DNA of 64,000 nucleotides from 66-474 sp051954935 (GCA_051954935.1 JBQCHG010000026.1:1-64000); one strand, 5' to 3'; shown: positions 35,723 through 46,025, numbered from the stretch's first letter. Translations and numbers: made by a program. Notes: generated by a model not told the origin, from the letters alone.

Positions 35723-36933
35723 GACGCGCAGCGCACCTCTATTGCGGGCGGCACCCAGGCACTGCCGATGAATTGGGGACGATTGGCATTGGCTACCGTG
35801 AAGATCAGGGCCAGGTCACGCCATTCGTAATTGTTGACCAGGTGCGTATCCGTGCTGACCAGGGCGGTGGAAACCGAATAACTACCCGCACCGAAATTCA
35901 TCGGAAAGGCGATCTTGTAATCCACTGTCTGGCCAGCCTCGAGATCTTCGAGGGTCTGCTTGGTGAAGTAGGTATTGGTGCCGAACACCGGCTGACCCAG
36001 GCGATCCTTGATCATGTATCCCAGCACCAAGCGTGGAACCGGCTTGTGCACGACCACGCGGACGCGCAGCTCCACCGGTTCACCGACATTGACGAATTCC
36101 ACAGGTTCGCCGGCCTGATTGAATAGCGCAATGGATTCGACCGTCGCCTCGCCGGTGCCGGAAGTGGTCTGCGCCTTGCCGCTGCCGAGGCGGGTTACCT
36201 GCACGTTCTCGTTTTCCTTGGCGGCGATCAACGCGTTGTAGTAATCCATCACTTCTTCGGGCGGCCCGTCCTTGAGCAATACGCCTCGGTCGAGCAGGAT
36301 GGCGCGGTCGCACAGCGACTGGATCGCACTGGGGTCGTGCGAGACGATCAGCAGAGTCGTACCCTGCTCGCGGAATTCGCGGATGCGGGCCATGCTCTTG
36401 TGCGCGAAATACGCATCGCCCACCGACAACGCCTCATCCACGATCAGGATCTCCGGCCGCACCGCGGTCACCACGCTGAAGGCCACGCGCATCTGCATGC
36501 CTGAGGAATAAGTGCGGATCGGCTGATCGAAGTAATCACCGATCTCGGCGAATTCCTCAATGTAGGGCATGACCGCTTCGATCTGTGCCGCACTCATCCC
36601 CATAAGGCCCGAGGAATAACGCGCGTTCTGTCGGCCCGTCAGATCCGGGTTGAAACCCATCCCGAGTTCCAGGATCGCGGCGATGCGCCCGGCGACATGT
36701 ATTTTTCCTTCGCTCGGGCGCAGCGTTCCCGTCACCAGCTTCAGCAACGTGCTCTTGCCGGCGCCGTTCTGGCCGACGATGCCGACCGCTTCGCCGGCGT
36801 GCACTTCGAAATTGAGGTTGCGCAGCACCCAGTGTTCGCTGGCCGGCGCCTGTTTCCAACCAAACCAGCCCAGGATGCGCTGCCATTCCATGCGGTACTC
36901 GCGGAAAGCCTTCCCGACACCTTCGATTTTCAT
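35719..36933 (-). CDS. wzt: O-antigen ABC exporter ATPase with C-terminal glycan-binding domain
   Basis: From the ATG at 36933 this is a 404-residue protein. The N-terminal ATPase has Walker A GQNGAGKS (54-61), signature TYSSGMQMRVAFSV and Walker B EILIVDEALSVGD. Residues about 260-404 form the beta-sandwich carbohydrate-binding domain of Wzt (VESIALFNQAGEPVEFVNVG, LGYMIKDRLGQPVFGTNTY), which reads the capped end of the finished O-antigen. An in-frame GTG at 36948 overlaps the wzm stop (GTGA) and fits the operon's coupling pattern; it would add five residues. Paired with wzm immediately upstream. Confidence 0.93.
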   Translation of the reverse strand: MKIEGVGKAFREYRMEWQRILGWFGWKQAPASEHWVLRNLNFEVHAGEAVGIVGQNGAGKSTLLKLVTGTLRPSEGKIHVAGRIAAILELGMGFNPDLTGRQNARYSSGLMGMSAAQIEAVMPYIEEFAEIGDYFDQPIRTYSSGMQMRVAFSVVTAVRPEILIVDEALSVGDAYFAHKSMARIREFREQGTTLLIVSHDPSAIQSLCDRAILLDRGVLLKDGPPEEVMDYYNALIAAKENENVQVTRLGSGKAQTTSGTGEATVESIALFNQAGEPVEFVNVGEPVELRVRVVVHKPVPRLVLGYMIKDRLGQPVFGTNTYFTKQTLEDLEAGQTVDYKIAFPMNFGAGSYSVSTALVSTDTHLVNNYEWRDLALIFTVANANRPQFIGSAWVPPAIEVRCAS

Positions 36934-36944
36934 GACCGCGCCGC

Positions 36945-37739
36945 TCACAGCACATCCACCATGTCGGGCGAAGACCTGCGAAACAATACGAGAGCCATGC
37001 CAAGCAACACCATCGCGACAACCGCCACCCCGATCAACCCCTTGATACTGGGCGCCTGCCCCCACAGCAGTGTGCGCTGGAATGCTGTCACCATCTGGAA
37101 CATCGGATTGAGGTGCATCAACGCGGAGGCGCGGCCGGGCAGCACGCTGGTCATGTACACCACCGGCGTCAGCCAGAACCAGAGTTGCAGCACCACCACC
37201 ATCACCTGCGCCACATCGCGGACGAACACGTTGAGCACGCCGAGTACCAATCCGAGCCCAAGCGCGAACGCCAGCGTGATCGCGATCAGCACCGGCAACC
37301 ATAGCCAGGCAAACGTGGGTTCGTGCCCGATCGAAACGTAGATGACGAGTGTCGCGGCCAACAGGAACAGGTTGTTCACCAGCGCGGAGCCGGATACCAC
37401 GAGCGGCAGGCACATGCGCGGGAACACGATCTTCTTCATCAGGTTTGCGTTATCCACGAAAACCGTCAGGCAACGCATCACGACTTCCGCGAAAAGCGAC
37501 CAGCTCAACATGCCGGCCAGTAGATAGATCACATAGGCATAGCGATTGGTGACGCCGGGCAATCTGGTTGCGAGCACACGCGAGAGGATCAGGGCGTAAA
37601 TCGCGCTCTGCGCCAACGGTTGCAGGATCAGCCAGATCGCGCCCAGGCGGCTGCGCGCGAAGCGGGTACGCAGGTCGTTCCAGATGGCGCTCAGGATGAA
37701 ATGGCGATAGCGCCACAGGGCGTACAGCAGGTCTCTCAT
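36945..37739 (-). CDS. wzm: O-antigen ABC exporter permease
   Basis: This 264-residue ABC-2 type permease has about six hydrophobic segments and the family N-terminus RHFILSAIWNDLRTRFARSRLG. The segment MRCLTVFVDNANLMKKIVFP and the C-terminal LNPMFQMVTAFQRTLLWGQ are Wzm/TagG-like. It forms the membrane channel for the undecaprenyl-linked polysaccharide with Wzt. The ATG at 37739 overlaps the upstream GT4 stop (ATGA), which decides this start. Confidence 0.93.
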   Translation of the reverse strand: MRDLLYALWRYRHFILSAIWNDLRTRFARSRLGAIWLILQPLAQSAIYALILSRVLATRLPGVTNRYAYVIYLLAGMLSWSLFAEVVMRCLTVFVDNANLMKKIVFPRMCLPLVVSGSALVNNLFLLAATLVIYVSIGHEPTFAWLWLPVLIAITLAFALGLGLVLGVLNVFVRDVAQVMVVVLQLWFWLTPVVYMTSVLPGRASALMHLNPMFQMVTAFQRTLLWGQAPSIKGLIGVAVVAMVLLGMALVLFRRSSPDMVDVL

Positions 37740-39115
37740 GATTTCGATGTTCCCTGGACGCAGACCGTCGCAAGCCGCCCCGCGGCGACGATTCGCAAAC
37801 GTTCGATCACCGCCGAAGCGCAAGCGGAGGGATCGTATTGTCTCCGAATTCGCACCCTCGCGGCAGCTCCCAACGCGCTGGCGGCGGCAGGATCATCCGC
37901 CAGCATACGCATATGCCGCGCGGCATGCGCGATATCGGGCTCGGCCCACCGTTGACCCTGCCAATGCGGATACGCATTCGGTGGCAGGTCAATCAGGCGA
38001 AAATCCACCAGGCAGGCATTGTCCGCGGCCATGAAATCCATGTTGCCCGAATAGCCTGTGGCCACCACGGGCTTGCCCAAAGCCATCGCTTCGGCCATGC
38101 CGAGCCCCAGGCCCTCGCTCCGATGCAGTGAAACGTAGGCATCGCAGCACGCGATCAGTTGCGAGACATCCGTTCGCAAGAGATGCCCGTCGCTGACAAC
38201 AATGCGCGGATCGTTTCCTGCCGCGTCCAGCAAGCGCAGATGCACATCGGGAAGGCGATCGGCATTGAGCGTCTTGACGAACAGGCAAACATCGTTGCGG
38301 TCCCGCGGAAACGCCGTCCGGAAAGCCGCGATCACGGCTTCGGGATTCTTGCGAAGCGGATAGGAGTGGTAGTCGAACGTGAACAGGAAAACGAAGCGAT
38401 CATCCGGCACACCGAAGCGCTGTCGCTCGACCGCAGCGGGAGCCGGATAGTCGAGCGGCATCGCCATCAACCGCACCGGCTTCTCGGTTGCGGCGGCGAC
38501 GCTGCGCCGGACGAATTCGCTGGCCACCCAGACTTCATCCACGAGCCGAAAGGCATCCCGCCACGTATCGGGGAAACGCTCGAGCTCCCAGAACCAGTAA
38601 CCGATGATGTAACGCCCGGCCGCTCGCTGCATCTCGAAATGAGCGCGCGCGCACAGCATCTGATCCGGATTGATGAAGTAAAGGCTTGAATCGTACTCGG
38701 GCTTCTTCGCTACCCAGCTGTCCAGCGAATGATCCTCGGCGCGCCCCGGCGTGGACACTTCGAAATCCATCAGTGCGAAAGGAAAGCCGGATCGCGCCAG
38801 CGCCTTGGCAAACCCCCGCACGCTTTCGCCTAGTCCAAACTCGCCTCGCACGTAGCCGCAGAGGTTGATGCCCTGCCCCGCATGGCACGGATCAATGTGG
38901 CGTGGCGGCAAGGATTCCGAAACGGGGAAGGATGGCAATCCAGTCGCCATCGTTCGCGACGGATCAGACCCAATCGCGGTGCGCAGAAGCCCGCGGGTGA
39001 TCCGCAATTTCCATGCACTCGGCAGGCGCGCGTACACGGCCGCAACCGGCGCGAGTCGGCGCGCCTTGCTGATCAGATTCAATGCGATCCTTGCCGTGCC
39101 TCGCCATACGCTCAT
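37736..39115 (-). CDS. Glycosyltransferase family 4 protein, first gene of the O-antigen operon
   Basis: This 459-residue GT-B enzyme contains GINLCGYVRGEFGLGESVRG, the wide acceptor loop of O-antigen GT4 enzymes. Its donor motif is RSEGLGLGMAEAMALGKP, with FLFTFDYHSYPLRKNPEAVI as the linker start. The ATG at 39115 has GAAGG seven bases upstream and is preferred to an in-frame TTG at 39139. It probably acts early in chain assembly or as an adaptor transferase. It begins the minus-strand series that ends with the GT-C gene at 26806. Confidence 0.87.
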   Translation of the reverse strand: MSVWRGTARIALNLISKARRLAPVAAVYARLPSAWKLRITRGLLRTAIGSDPSRTMATGLPSFPVSESLPPRHIDPCHAGQGINLCGYVRGEFGLGESVRGFAKALARSGFPFALMDFEVSTPGRAEDHSLDSWVAKKPEYDSSLYFINPDQMLCARAHFEMQRAAGRYIIGYWFWELERFPDTWRDAFRLVDEVWVASEFVRRSVAAATEKPVRLMAMPLDYPAPAAVERQRFGVPDDRFVFLFTFDYHSYPLRKNPEAVIAAFRTAFPRDRNDVCLFVKTLNADRLPDVHLRLLDAAGNDPRIVVSDGHLLRTDVSQLIACCDAYVSLHRSEGLGLGMAEAMALGKPVVATGYSGNMDFMAADNACLVDFRLIDLPPNAYPHWQGQRWAEPDIAHAARHMRMLADDPAAASALGAAARVRIRRQYDPSACASAVIERLRIVAAGRLATVCVQGTSKS

Positions 39116-39158
39116 GTCGGCGCCTTCAACCTCGGGCAACGACCAGGGACTTGAACAC

Positions 39159-40316
39159 TCATGAACCGAGCGCGTCCTCGAGTTCCGAGCGCAGATCTGC
39201 TACATCCTCCACACCGACCGACAACCGGATCAGGCCGTCGCTGATGCCGAGACGTTTGCGGTTGGCCGGCGGCACGGACGCATGCGTCATGATTGCCGGA
39301 TGCTCGATCAGGCTTTCCACGCCGCCGAGCGACTCGGCCAATGCGAACAGCTCGCAGCGCTCCAGCATGCGACGCGCCTTCTTCAGCCCGCCCTTGACGA
39401 CGATGGTAACGATGCCGCCGAAGCCGTCCATCTGGCGCTTCGCCAGCGCATGTTGCGGATGCGATTTCAGGCCCGGATAAATGACGCGCTCGATGGCCGG
39501 ATGTTTCTCCAGCCATTGCGCCAGCTCCAGCGCATTCGCGCAATGCGCATGCATGCGCAGGGCGAGTGTCTTGACGCCGCGCAGCGCAAGGAACGCATCG
39601 AACGGACCTGCCACGGCACCGACCGAGTTCTGCAGGAAGCCCAGGCGCTCCGCAAGATCCTTGCTCGCCGCGATCGCCACGCCGCCGACCATGTCGGAAT
39701 GGCCATTGAGATATTTCGTCGCCGAGTGCACCACGAGGTGTGCGCCAAGCTCGATCGGCCGCTGCACCATCGGCGAACAGAACGTGTTGTCCACGACGAG
39801 GATCAAGCCGTGCTTGTCGGCGAATGCGGCGACCTTCTTCAGGTCGACCAGCTTCAGCATCGGATTGGTGGGCGTCTCCGCCCAGATCATCCGCGTGTTG
39901 GGCTTCAGCGCGGCCTTCAGCGCACTGGGGTCGTTCAAATCCACGAAACTGAAATCCAGTCCCGCACTGCGCCGGCGCACGCGCTCGAACAGGCGATAGC
40001 TGCCGCCGTAGAGATCGTCCATCGCGATCACGTGGCTGCCCGAATCGAACAGGTCGAGCACGGTTGCGGTGGTCGCCATTCCGGAAGCAAACGCGAACCC
40101 GGCCACGCCGCCTTCGAGGTCCGCCACGCAACGTTCCCACGCCATGCGCGTCGGGTTCTGCGTGCGCGAATACTCGTAGCCCTGGTGCACGCCCGGGCTC
40201 TTTTGCACATAGGTGGACGTCGCGTAGATCGGCGTCATGATCGCGCCGGTGCTTGGATCGGGCGACTGGCCGGCGTGGATGGCGCGGGTGGCGAGAGAGA
40301 GGGTTTTGTCAGTCAT
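39159..40316 (-). CDS. Cystathionine gamma-lyase / gamma-synthase-type PLP enzyme
   Basis: This 385-residue Cys/Met-metabolism PLP enzyme has PLP lysine K201 in VVHSATKYLNGHSDMVGG. It also has YEYSRTQNPTR (49-58) and AETPTNPMLKLVD. Family members make or cleave cystathionine. Because the gene lies 71 bp downstream of a cystathionine beta-synthase, the gamma-lyase reaction (cystathionine to cysteine) is favoured over gamma-synthase. The two activities cannot be separated confidently by motif. Confidence 0.9.
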   Translation of the reverse strand: MTDKTLSLATRAIHAGQSPDPSTGAIMTPIYATSTYVQKSPGVHQGYEYSRTQNPTRMAWERCVADLEGGVAGFAFASGMATTATVLDLFDSGSHVIAMDDLYGGSYRLFERVRRRSAGLDFSFVDLNDPSALKAALKPNTRMIWAETPTNPMLKLVDLKKVAAFADKHGLILVVDNTFCSPMVQRPIELGAHLVVHSATKYLNGHSDMVGGVAIAASKDLAERLGFLQNSVGAVAGPFDAFLALRGVKTLALRMHAHCANALELAQWLEKHPAIERVIYPGLKSHPQHALAKRQMDGFGGIVTIVVKGGLKKARRMLERCELFALAESLGGVESLIEHPAIMTHASVPPANRKRLGISDGLIRLSVGVEDVADLRSELEDALGS

Positions 40317-40387
40317 GTAGTCGCTTTTCTGAAAGCGCAGCCATGGGCAGCTGCTATTTGAGCTTTTAGCACGGATGATCAGATTAA

Positions 40388-41755
<1,368 letters not shown>

Positions 41756-41895
41756 GCCGGCTCCGGATTCGCGTGCAGCCGGCAATGATACTGGAGTACC
41801 GCTCACATGAGCGCCTTGGAACGCGCGGGGCAAAGGCAGATTACGCGGTGTCGAGTGCACCCAGCTTCAAGGTGCTTTCAAGGTGCTCACAGCAA

Positions 41896-41918
41896 CCGGC
41901 CCGCTTGGGGCGGGCCGG
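41896..41918 (-). terminator. Stem-loop terminator of the YdcH-like gene
   Basis: CCGGCCCGC (41896-41904), loop TTGGG and GCGGGCCGG (41910-41918) form a perfect 9-bp stem 10 bp after the minus-strand stop at 41929. Only a weak T-rich stretch follows in that direction. Confidence 0.6.
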
Positions 41919-41928
41919 CGAGAAGACG

Positions 41929-42153
41929 TCAGTGTGCAGCGCTCAAGCGCCGATCCCACATTCGCGTCAGGCGATCCTTGGCATACAGCTTTTCGCGCTT
42001 CATGCCGTTCAGCGTGGTGTCGTCCACCGGGAGAACTCCGAGTTCCGCGTCGCGAACCTTGCTGTCCAGCTCCTGATGATGCAGAAAAAGGCGGCGGAAC
42101 TCGGGGTCCGCCTTCATCAGCGCTTCGACGTCTTCTCTCTGGGATTCGAACAT
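41929..42153 (-). CDS. Small YdcH/DUF465-type protein
   Basis: This 74-residue protein begins MFESQREDVEALM and contains DPEFRRLFLHHQELDSKVRD and MKREKLYAKDRLTRMW, the two helices typical of DUF465/YdcH proteins. Its function is unknown; it is a short soluble helical hairpin. The start is fixed by AGGAGGT at 42160-42166, six bases before the ATG. The 269-bp gap upstream (42154-42422) holds no gene I can support. A small inverted repeat GTAAAG/CTTTAC lies at 42392-42406. Confidence 0.85.
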   Translation of the reverse strand: MFESQREDVEALMKADPEFRRLFLHHQELDSKVRDAELGVLPVDDTTLNGMKREKLYAKDRLTRMWDRRLSAAH

Positions 42154-42159
42154 TGCAGA

Positions 42160-42166
42160 ACCTCCT
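42160..42166 (-). promoter_or_regulatory. Strong Shine-Dalgarno deciding the YdcH-like start
   Basis: AGGAGGT on the minus strand, six bases before the ATG at 42153, excludes the longer in-frame reading from 42246. Confidence 0.75.
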
Positions 42167-42422
42167 GATGATGCCAGCGGCGCACGCGCAGCCACGCCGC
42201 GCGCCGCTGAAGCGGTGCGCGGATGGCTGAAATGTGCGGAATTCATGGATCGGCAGCTCTCTCGACGAGTGCGGCGGGACCGGATGCCTGGCCGGGAATA
42301 ACCACGGCGGCACCTAGTCCACCCCGACGCTACTCCTCCACAGCGGCCTTGGCAAGCCCGAGGAAAAGTCGCCCGGCGGCTACGACGGACTGTAAAGATT
42401 CTTTACGAATCAGTGACTTGAT

Positions 42423-43322
42423 TCAGTCGCTCGCCTCGACTTCCACGCTGGCGCCCTTGCCGCCGCTGACAACCGGGCGGATGTGGATGCGGGCCGGATC
42501 GGCGCCCCCGGCGACCAGTGCATCGCGCACCGCGACCGCCCGGCGGCCAGCCAGCACGCGCATGCCCGCCGCCGCGCGCGGCACGATCCGGATGGACTGC
42601 CCGGCGTGATCCTTGGCGAAGGCTGCCAGCTTGTCCGCCCGCGAAGCGGAGAGCCCGCTGCCGCCGGCGCTGAACGCGCTATCGGACAGGCGCATGTGGG
42701 CGGCCCGGCCGGCCGAACTGGAACTTCCGGAGGAATTGTCCCCGCGCAACGCGCGGGTTGCCGCCTCCGCAAGTTGCGCCTCCTTGCGCGCCAGCGCGGC
42801 CGCACGTGCCTGGGCAGCCGCCAGCTTCTTCGCCTGTTCGGCCTCGGCCTGCGCCTGTTGCGCCTGCTGCGAATAGGCCGCGCCCTGCTGCTGCAACATC
42901 TGCGCCTGCTCCACCGCGGCCTGGTATTGCAGGCGTTGCCGCGCCAGTTCGGCGCGCGCCGCTGCGGCCTCGGCCTGGCTGGCCTCGAGCATGATGTGGT
43001 CGTGATCGCGATTGAGCTGGTCGAGCACGTTCTGGTCCGCCGCCGCCTGCGCTGCCGCCTGCGCCAGCGCGACACGCTGCTCGGCCATGAACAGGTAATG
43101 CGGGCGCTCGCGGCGGCCGGCATCGCGCAATGCCGTGACCGCATCACGTGCGCGCGCTTGTTCGCCCAGGGCGAGATTGCCGAGCGTCGGATCGGCGCTC
43201 AACTGATCCAGCTGGGCGCTCAGGCGATCCGCTTCGACGTCGCTCGACGCCGCGTTCGCGAAACTAGGCGCGACTGTCCCCAATGCGAGTACGCACACCG
43301 CAAGCAGCATTCGCGCGCGCAT
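42423..43322 (-). CDS. Exported coiled-coil protein with OmpA-like C-terminus
   Basis: This 299-residue protein has a signal peptide (MLLAVCVLALGTVAPSFANA) and a long Ala/Gln/Glu-rich helical region (about 50-195), predicted coiled coil. The C-terminal domain (about 205-299) has SASRADKLAAFAKDH and GRRAVAVRDALVAGGADPARIHIRP. That last part follows the OmpA-type peptidoglycan-binding pattern, but the usual N-terminal beta-strand is weak. It may bind peptidoglycan in the periplasm. The start overlaps the stop of the preceding lipoprotein gene (TGATG), so both are expressed together. Confidence 0.75.
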   Translation of the reverse strand: MRARMLLAVCVLALGTVAPSFANAASSDVEADRLSAQLDQLSADPTLGNLALGEQARARDAVTALRDAGRRERPHYLFMAEQRVALAQAAAQAAADQNVLDQLNRDHDHIMLEASQAEAAAARAELARQRLQYQAAVEQAQMLQQQGAAYSQQAQQAQAEAEQAKKLAAAQARAAALARKEAQLAEAATRALRGDNSSGSSSSAGRAAHMRLSDSAFSAGGSGLSASRADKLAAFAKDHAGQSIRIVPRAAAGMRVLAGRRAVAVRDALVAGGADPARIHIRPVVSGGKGASVEVEASD

Positions 43323-43891
43323 CAGCGTCCGCTCCCCTGGCCGTGAAGATCCTGAACCGCACCGCCGCTGCTTGCCGGCGCAGGTGGCATGCCTGACGTG
43401 GAGGGCGGCGCCGGCACGGGATTCTGTTCGGGCGGGGCCCCGAGCTGGATCGGCGGCAGTTCCTGCGCGGATGCACCGCTCGCGGGCGGCTGGCCCGCCG
43501 CTTGTGCCTGCGCGGCTTCGGCCTGGCGTTGCTCGAGGTCCGCCTGCAGTCTCGCGTTCTCGTTGCGCTTGGCCTGGATCTGGTTCTCGAGTGCGCCCGC
43601 GCGCGCGCGGGCACGCGCGGTTTCCGCCGCGGCTTCGGCTTCCTCCGCGCTGGCCGTGGCCTGTTCGTTGTTGCCTTGCGCCATGGACTGCTGGGCGAAA
43701 GCAAAGCGACGCTGCGCTTCCGCGAATTCATCCGGGGCAAGCTCGGCCGCATTTGCCGCCTGGGCGGCGCGGATCTGCGCGTCGGCGCGATCCATCAAGC
43801 CGGTCGGCGGCGGCGCGGTAGCGCACCCACCCAAGGCAACAATCGCAAAAAGCGGAACCAACCGATGGATTTTTGTACGGGTGCGTGCCAT
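43322..43891 (-). CDS. DUF4398-type coiled-coil lipoprotein
   Basis: This 189-residue protein has a lipoprotein signal with the lipobox ALGGC (Cys23). Helical repeats (RADAQIRAAQAANAAELAPD, AEAQRRFAFAQQSMAQGN) match the DUF4398 pattern, and a Pro/Ala/Ser-rich C-terminus follows. It is probably outer-membrane anchored. It is coupled to the OmpA-like gene at 42423, a pairing that suggests a lipoprotein-peptidoglycan bridge. Function otherwise unknown. Divergent from pilU across 125 bp. Confidence 0.8.
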   Translation of the reverse strand: MARTRTKIHRLVPLFAIVALGGCATAPPPTGLMDRADAQIRAAQAANAAELAPDEFAEAQRRFAFAQQSMAQGNNEQATASAEEAEAAAETARARARAGALENQIQAKRNENARLQADLEQRQAEAAQAQAAGQPPASGASAQELPPIQLGAPPEQNPVPAPPSTSGMPPAPASSGGAVQDLHGQGSGR

Positions 43892-44016
43892 AAACCGCGG
43901 CGCAGGGGTGTGGTGGCTCTATTCTCGGGCTCACCCGGCCCCATTGCAACGCAAGTGCCGTCAACCCGGTTGGCAGCGCTCTTGCACGGATAACGAGGCA
44001 GCATCGGGGAAACATC

Positions 44017-45129
44017 ATGGACATCGGCTATTTTCTGAAACTGATGATGGACAAGGGCGCCTCGGACATGTTCCTGTCCACCGGCGCACCCGTGCACATC
44101 AAGGTCGAGGGCAAGCTTTACCCACTCGGCAACACCGGCCTGCCATCGGGCATGGCCAAGAAAATCGCCTATTCGCTGATGGACGAAGGCCAGGTGCCGC
44201 AGTTCGAGCGCGACCTGGAACTGAACATGGCGATCGCGGTGAAGGACGTGGGCCGCTTCCGCGTCAACGTGTTCAAGCAGCGCGGCGAGGTCGGCCTGGT
44301 CATCCGCTCGATCAAGAGCGAAGTGCCCTCGATCGAGCAATTGCTGCTGCCGCAGATCTACAAGCAGATCATCATGGAGCCGCGCGGGCTGGTGCTCGTG
44401 GTGGGCTCCACCGGCTCGGGCAAGTCCACCACGTTGGCCTCGATGATCGACTTCCGCAACACCAACAGTTCGGGTCACATCCTGACGATCGAGGACCCGA
44501 TCGAGTACCTGCACCGGCACAAGAAGTCCATCGTCAACCAGCGCGAAGTCGGCATGGACACGCACGCCTTCCACAGCGCGCTGAAGAACGCGATGCGCGA
44601 GGCGCCGGACGTGATCCTGATCGGCGAGATCCGCGACACCGAAACCATGGACGCGGCGATCGCGTTCTCCGAAACCGGCCACCTGTGCCTCGCGACGCTG
44701 CACTCCAACAATGCCGACCAGACCATCGAGCGCATCCTCAACTTCTTCCCCGAGGCCGCGCACAAGAACATCCTGATGAATCTCGCCCTCAACCTGAAGG
44801 CGGTGATTTCACAGCGCCTGGTGATCGGCAAGGACGGCCGCCGCCGCCCGGCGGTGGAGGTGCTGATCAACACGCCGCACATCCGCGACCTGCTGCGCCG
44901 CGGTGAGGTGCACCAGATCAAGGACGCGATGGAGCGCAGCCTGCAGGAAGGCATGCAGACTTTCGACCAGTCGCTGTTCAAGCTCTACAAGGAAGGCACG
45001 ATCGAACTGGAGGAAGCCTTGTCGAAAGCCGACTCGCGCGACGGCCTCGCGCTGAAGATCCGGCTGGCGGAAGGCGCGTCGGGCAGCGACTTGACGCAGA
45101 ACGATCCGTACGACATGGCGACGTTCTAA
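44017..45129 (+). CDS. pilU: Twitching-motility retraction ATPase PilU
   Basis: This 370-residue type IV pilus ATPase has MDKGASDMFLSTGAPVHIKV at the N-terminal PAS-like domain. Walker A is GSTGSGKST (130-138), the Asp box/Walker B region is LTIEDPIEYLH with DVILIGEIRD, and the His box is HLCLATLHSNNA. The C-terminal EEALSKADSRDGLALKIRL is PilU-like rather than PilT-like. PilU works with PilT in pilus retraction. pilT is not visible next to it, although the two are often adjacent. Confidence 0.93.
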   Translation: MDIGYFLKLMMDKGASDMFLSTGAPVHIKVEGKLYPLGNTGLPSGMAKKIAYSLMDEGQVPQFERDLELNMAIAVKDVGRFRVNVFKQRGEVGLVIRSIKSEVPSIEQLLLPQIYKQIIMEPRGLVLVVGSTGSGKSTTLASMIDFRNTNSSGHILTIEDPIEYLHRHKKSIVNQREVGMDTHAFHSALKNAMREAPDVILIGEIRDTETMDAAIAFSETGHLCLATLHSNNADQTIERILNFFPEAAHKNILMNLALNLKAVISQRLVIGKDGRRRPAVEVLINTPHIRDLLRRGEVHQIKDAMERSLQEGMQTFDQSLFKLYKEGTIELEEALSKADSRDGLALKIRLAEGASGSDLTQNDPYDMATF

Positions 45130-45133
45130 AGAA

Positions 45134-45160
45134 AACGGGCGCCTGCCGAAGGCGCCCGTT
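45134..45160. terminator. Bidirectional intrinsic terminator
   Basis: AACGGGCGCC (45134-45143), a 7-nt loop and GGCGCCCGTT (45151-45160) form a 10-bp stem. T-rich runs follow on both strands. It lies between the convergent pilU and outer-membrane protein genes and serves both. Confidence 0.85.
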
Positions 45161-45247
45161 TCGCTTGACGTTGGAGAATCCTCGAGGACCGGGGCGCGCC
45201 ATCCATGGCGCTGCTTTCAGGCTTCCACGCCCTCACCCGGCATTCGA

Positions 45248-45841
45248 TCAGAAGCGATACTCCGCATTTACCGACCACAGATTGGTCGACAGGTTCAGAT
45301 TGTTCTTGTCGGCGTGGTAGTAGTCGTAGGCCAGGCCGAGGCCGAAGTTGCGGTTGAAGTCGTAGCCGAATCCGGCGCCCGCGTAGTAGCCATTGTCGCT
45401 GCGGTGCGAGCTGATCGGAAACACATCGTTGGTCATGCCCTCGCCACGCCACGCATACAAGCCCGCACGGCCGGAGACATACCAGTTCGGGTTGAAGTTG
45501 TAATGCGCGGTCGCGCCCGCGGTCCAGCCGTGCAATGAACTCTTCTCGTTGGCGACCACGGGCTGGCTGTTGAATACATTCTTGATCTGCACGTTGCCCA
45601 GATCGTTGTAACCCACCTCCGCACCGAGTGCGAAGTTCGGCGTCAGCGACCAGCGATAACCGCCATCGATGGCGTAGCCGGTGTCACTGCCGTTGTTGGG
45701 CCCGGAAATCACCTGTGCATGGCCGACGTTGCCGTTGATGAAGAAACCGCCGTTGTCGGTATTGCCGGTGTTTTGTGCCAAAGCCGGCACACTCACCGCA
45801 AAGGCCGCGGCGACGGAAAGGGCAGTCAGGGTTTTGTGCAT
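45248..45841 (-). CDS. Small outer-membrane beta-barrel protein
   Basis: This 197-residue protein has a signal peptide (MHKTLTALSVAAAFAVSVPALAQ split here by the cleavage site after ALA). Alternating amphipathic beta-strands follow, with Gly/Asn/Tyr turns (YAIDGGYRWSLTPNFALG, YYAGAGFGYDFNRNFGLGLA). It ends in a C-terminal aromatic residue (EYRF) as outer-membrane barrels require. It resembles the OmpA-like/OmpX-like porin families of about eight strands. The ATG at 45841 has TGGAGAAAG just upstream, which rules out the frame's longer reading. Function is structural or unknown. Confidence 0.8.
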   Translation of the reverse strand: MHKTLTALSVAAAFAVSVPALAQNTGNTDNGGFFINGNVGHAQVISGPNNGSDTGYAIDGGYRWSLTPNFALGAEVGYNDLGNVQIKNVFNSQPVVANEKSSLHGWTAGATAHYNFNPNWYVSGRAGLYAWRGEGMTNDVFPISSHRSDNGYYAGAGFGYDFNRNFGLGLAYDYYHADKNNLNLSTNLWSVNAEYRF

Positions 45842-45992
45842 TATCTTTCTCCAGCATGGGGAATTTTGAAGCTTCAACGCGCGCACGCTTTGACTGCGCG
45901 CAGCCCTTGTGACCGTGTCGGCACCCAATTGTTGCGTTTTTGCAAAGTGCGGCTCAGGCGCAGTTCATCGCGTTAACCATCGTGTGAACGGC

Positions 45993-45998
45993 TACAAT
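45993..45998 (+). promoter_or_regulatory. Possible -10 box of transketolase
   Basis: TACAAT in GCTACAATCG is 28 bp before the transketolase ATG. The same context precedes acetoacetyl-CoA synthetase. A matching -35 is not clear; GTTAAC lies 16 bp upstream. Confidence 0.35.
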
Positions 45999-46025
45999 CG
46001 CCGCCTTTGCATTCGGGGAACTGCA

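Noticed and set aside
41868..41889. Short direct repeat TTCAAGGTGC with one-base spacers
   Set aside because: Two imperfect copies of about 10 bp; too short and uninformative to be called a regulatory or mobile element.
42392..42406. Inverted repeat GTAAAG-ATT-CTTTAC upstream of the YdcH-like gene
   Set aside because: A 6-bp stem can arise by chance; no regulator match or conserved context was recognised.
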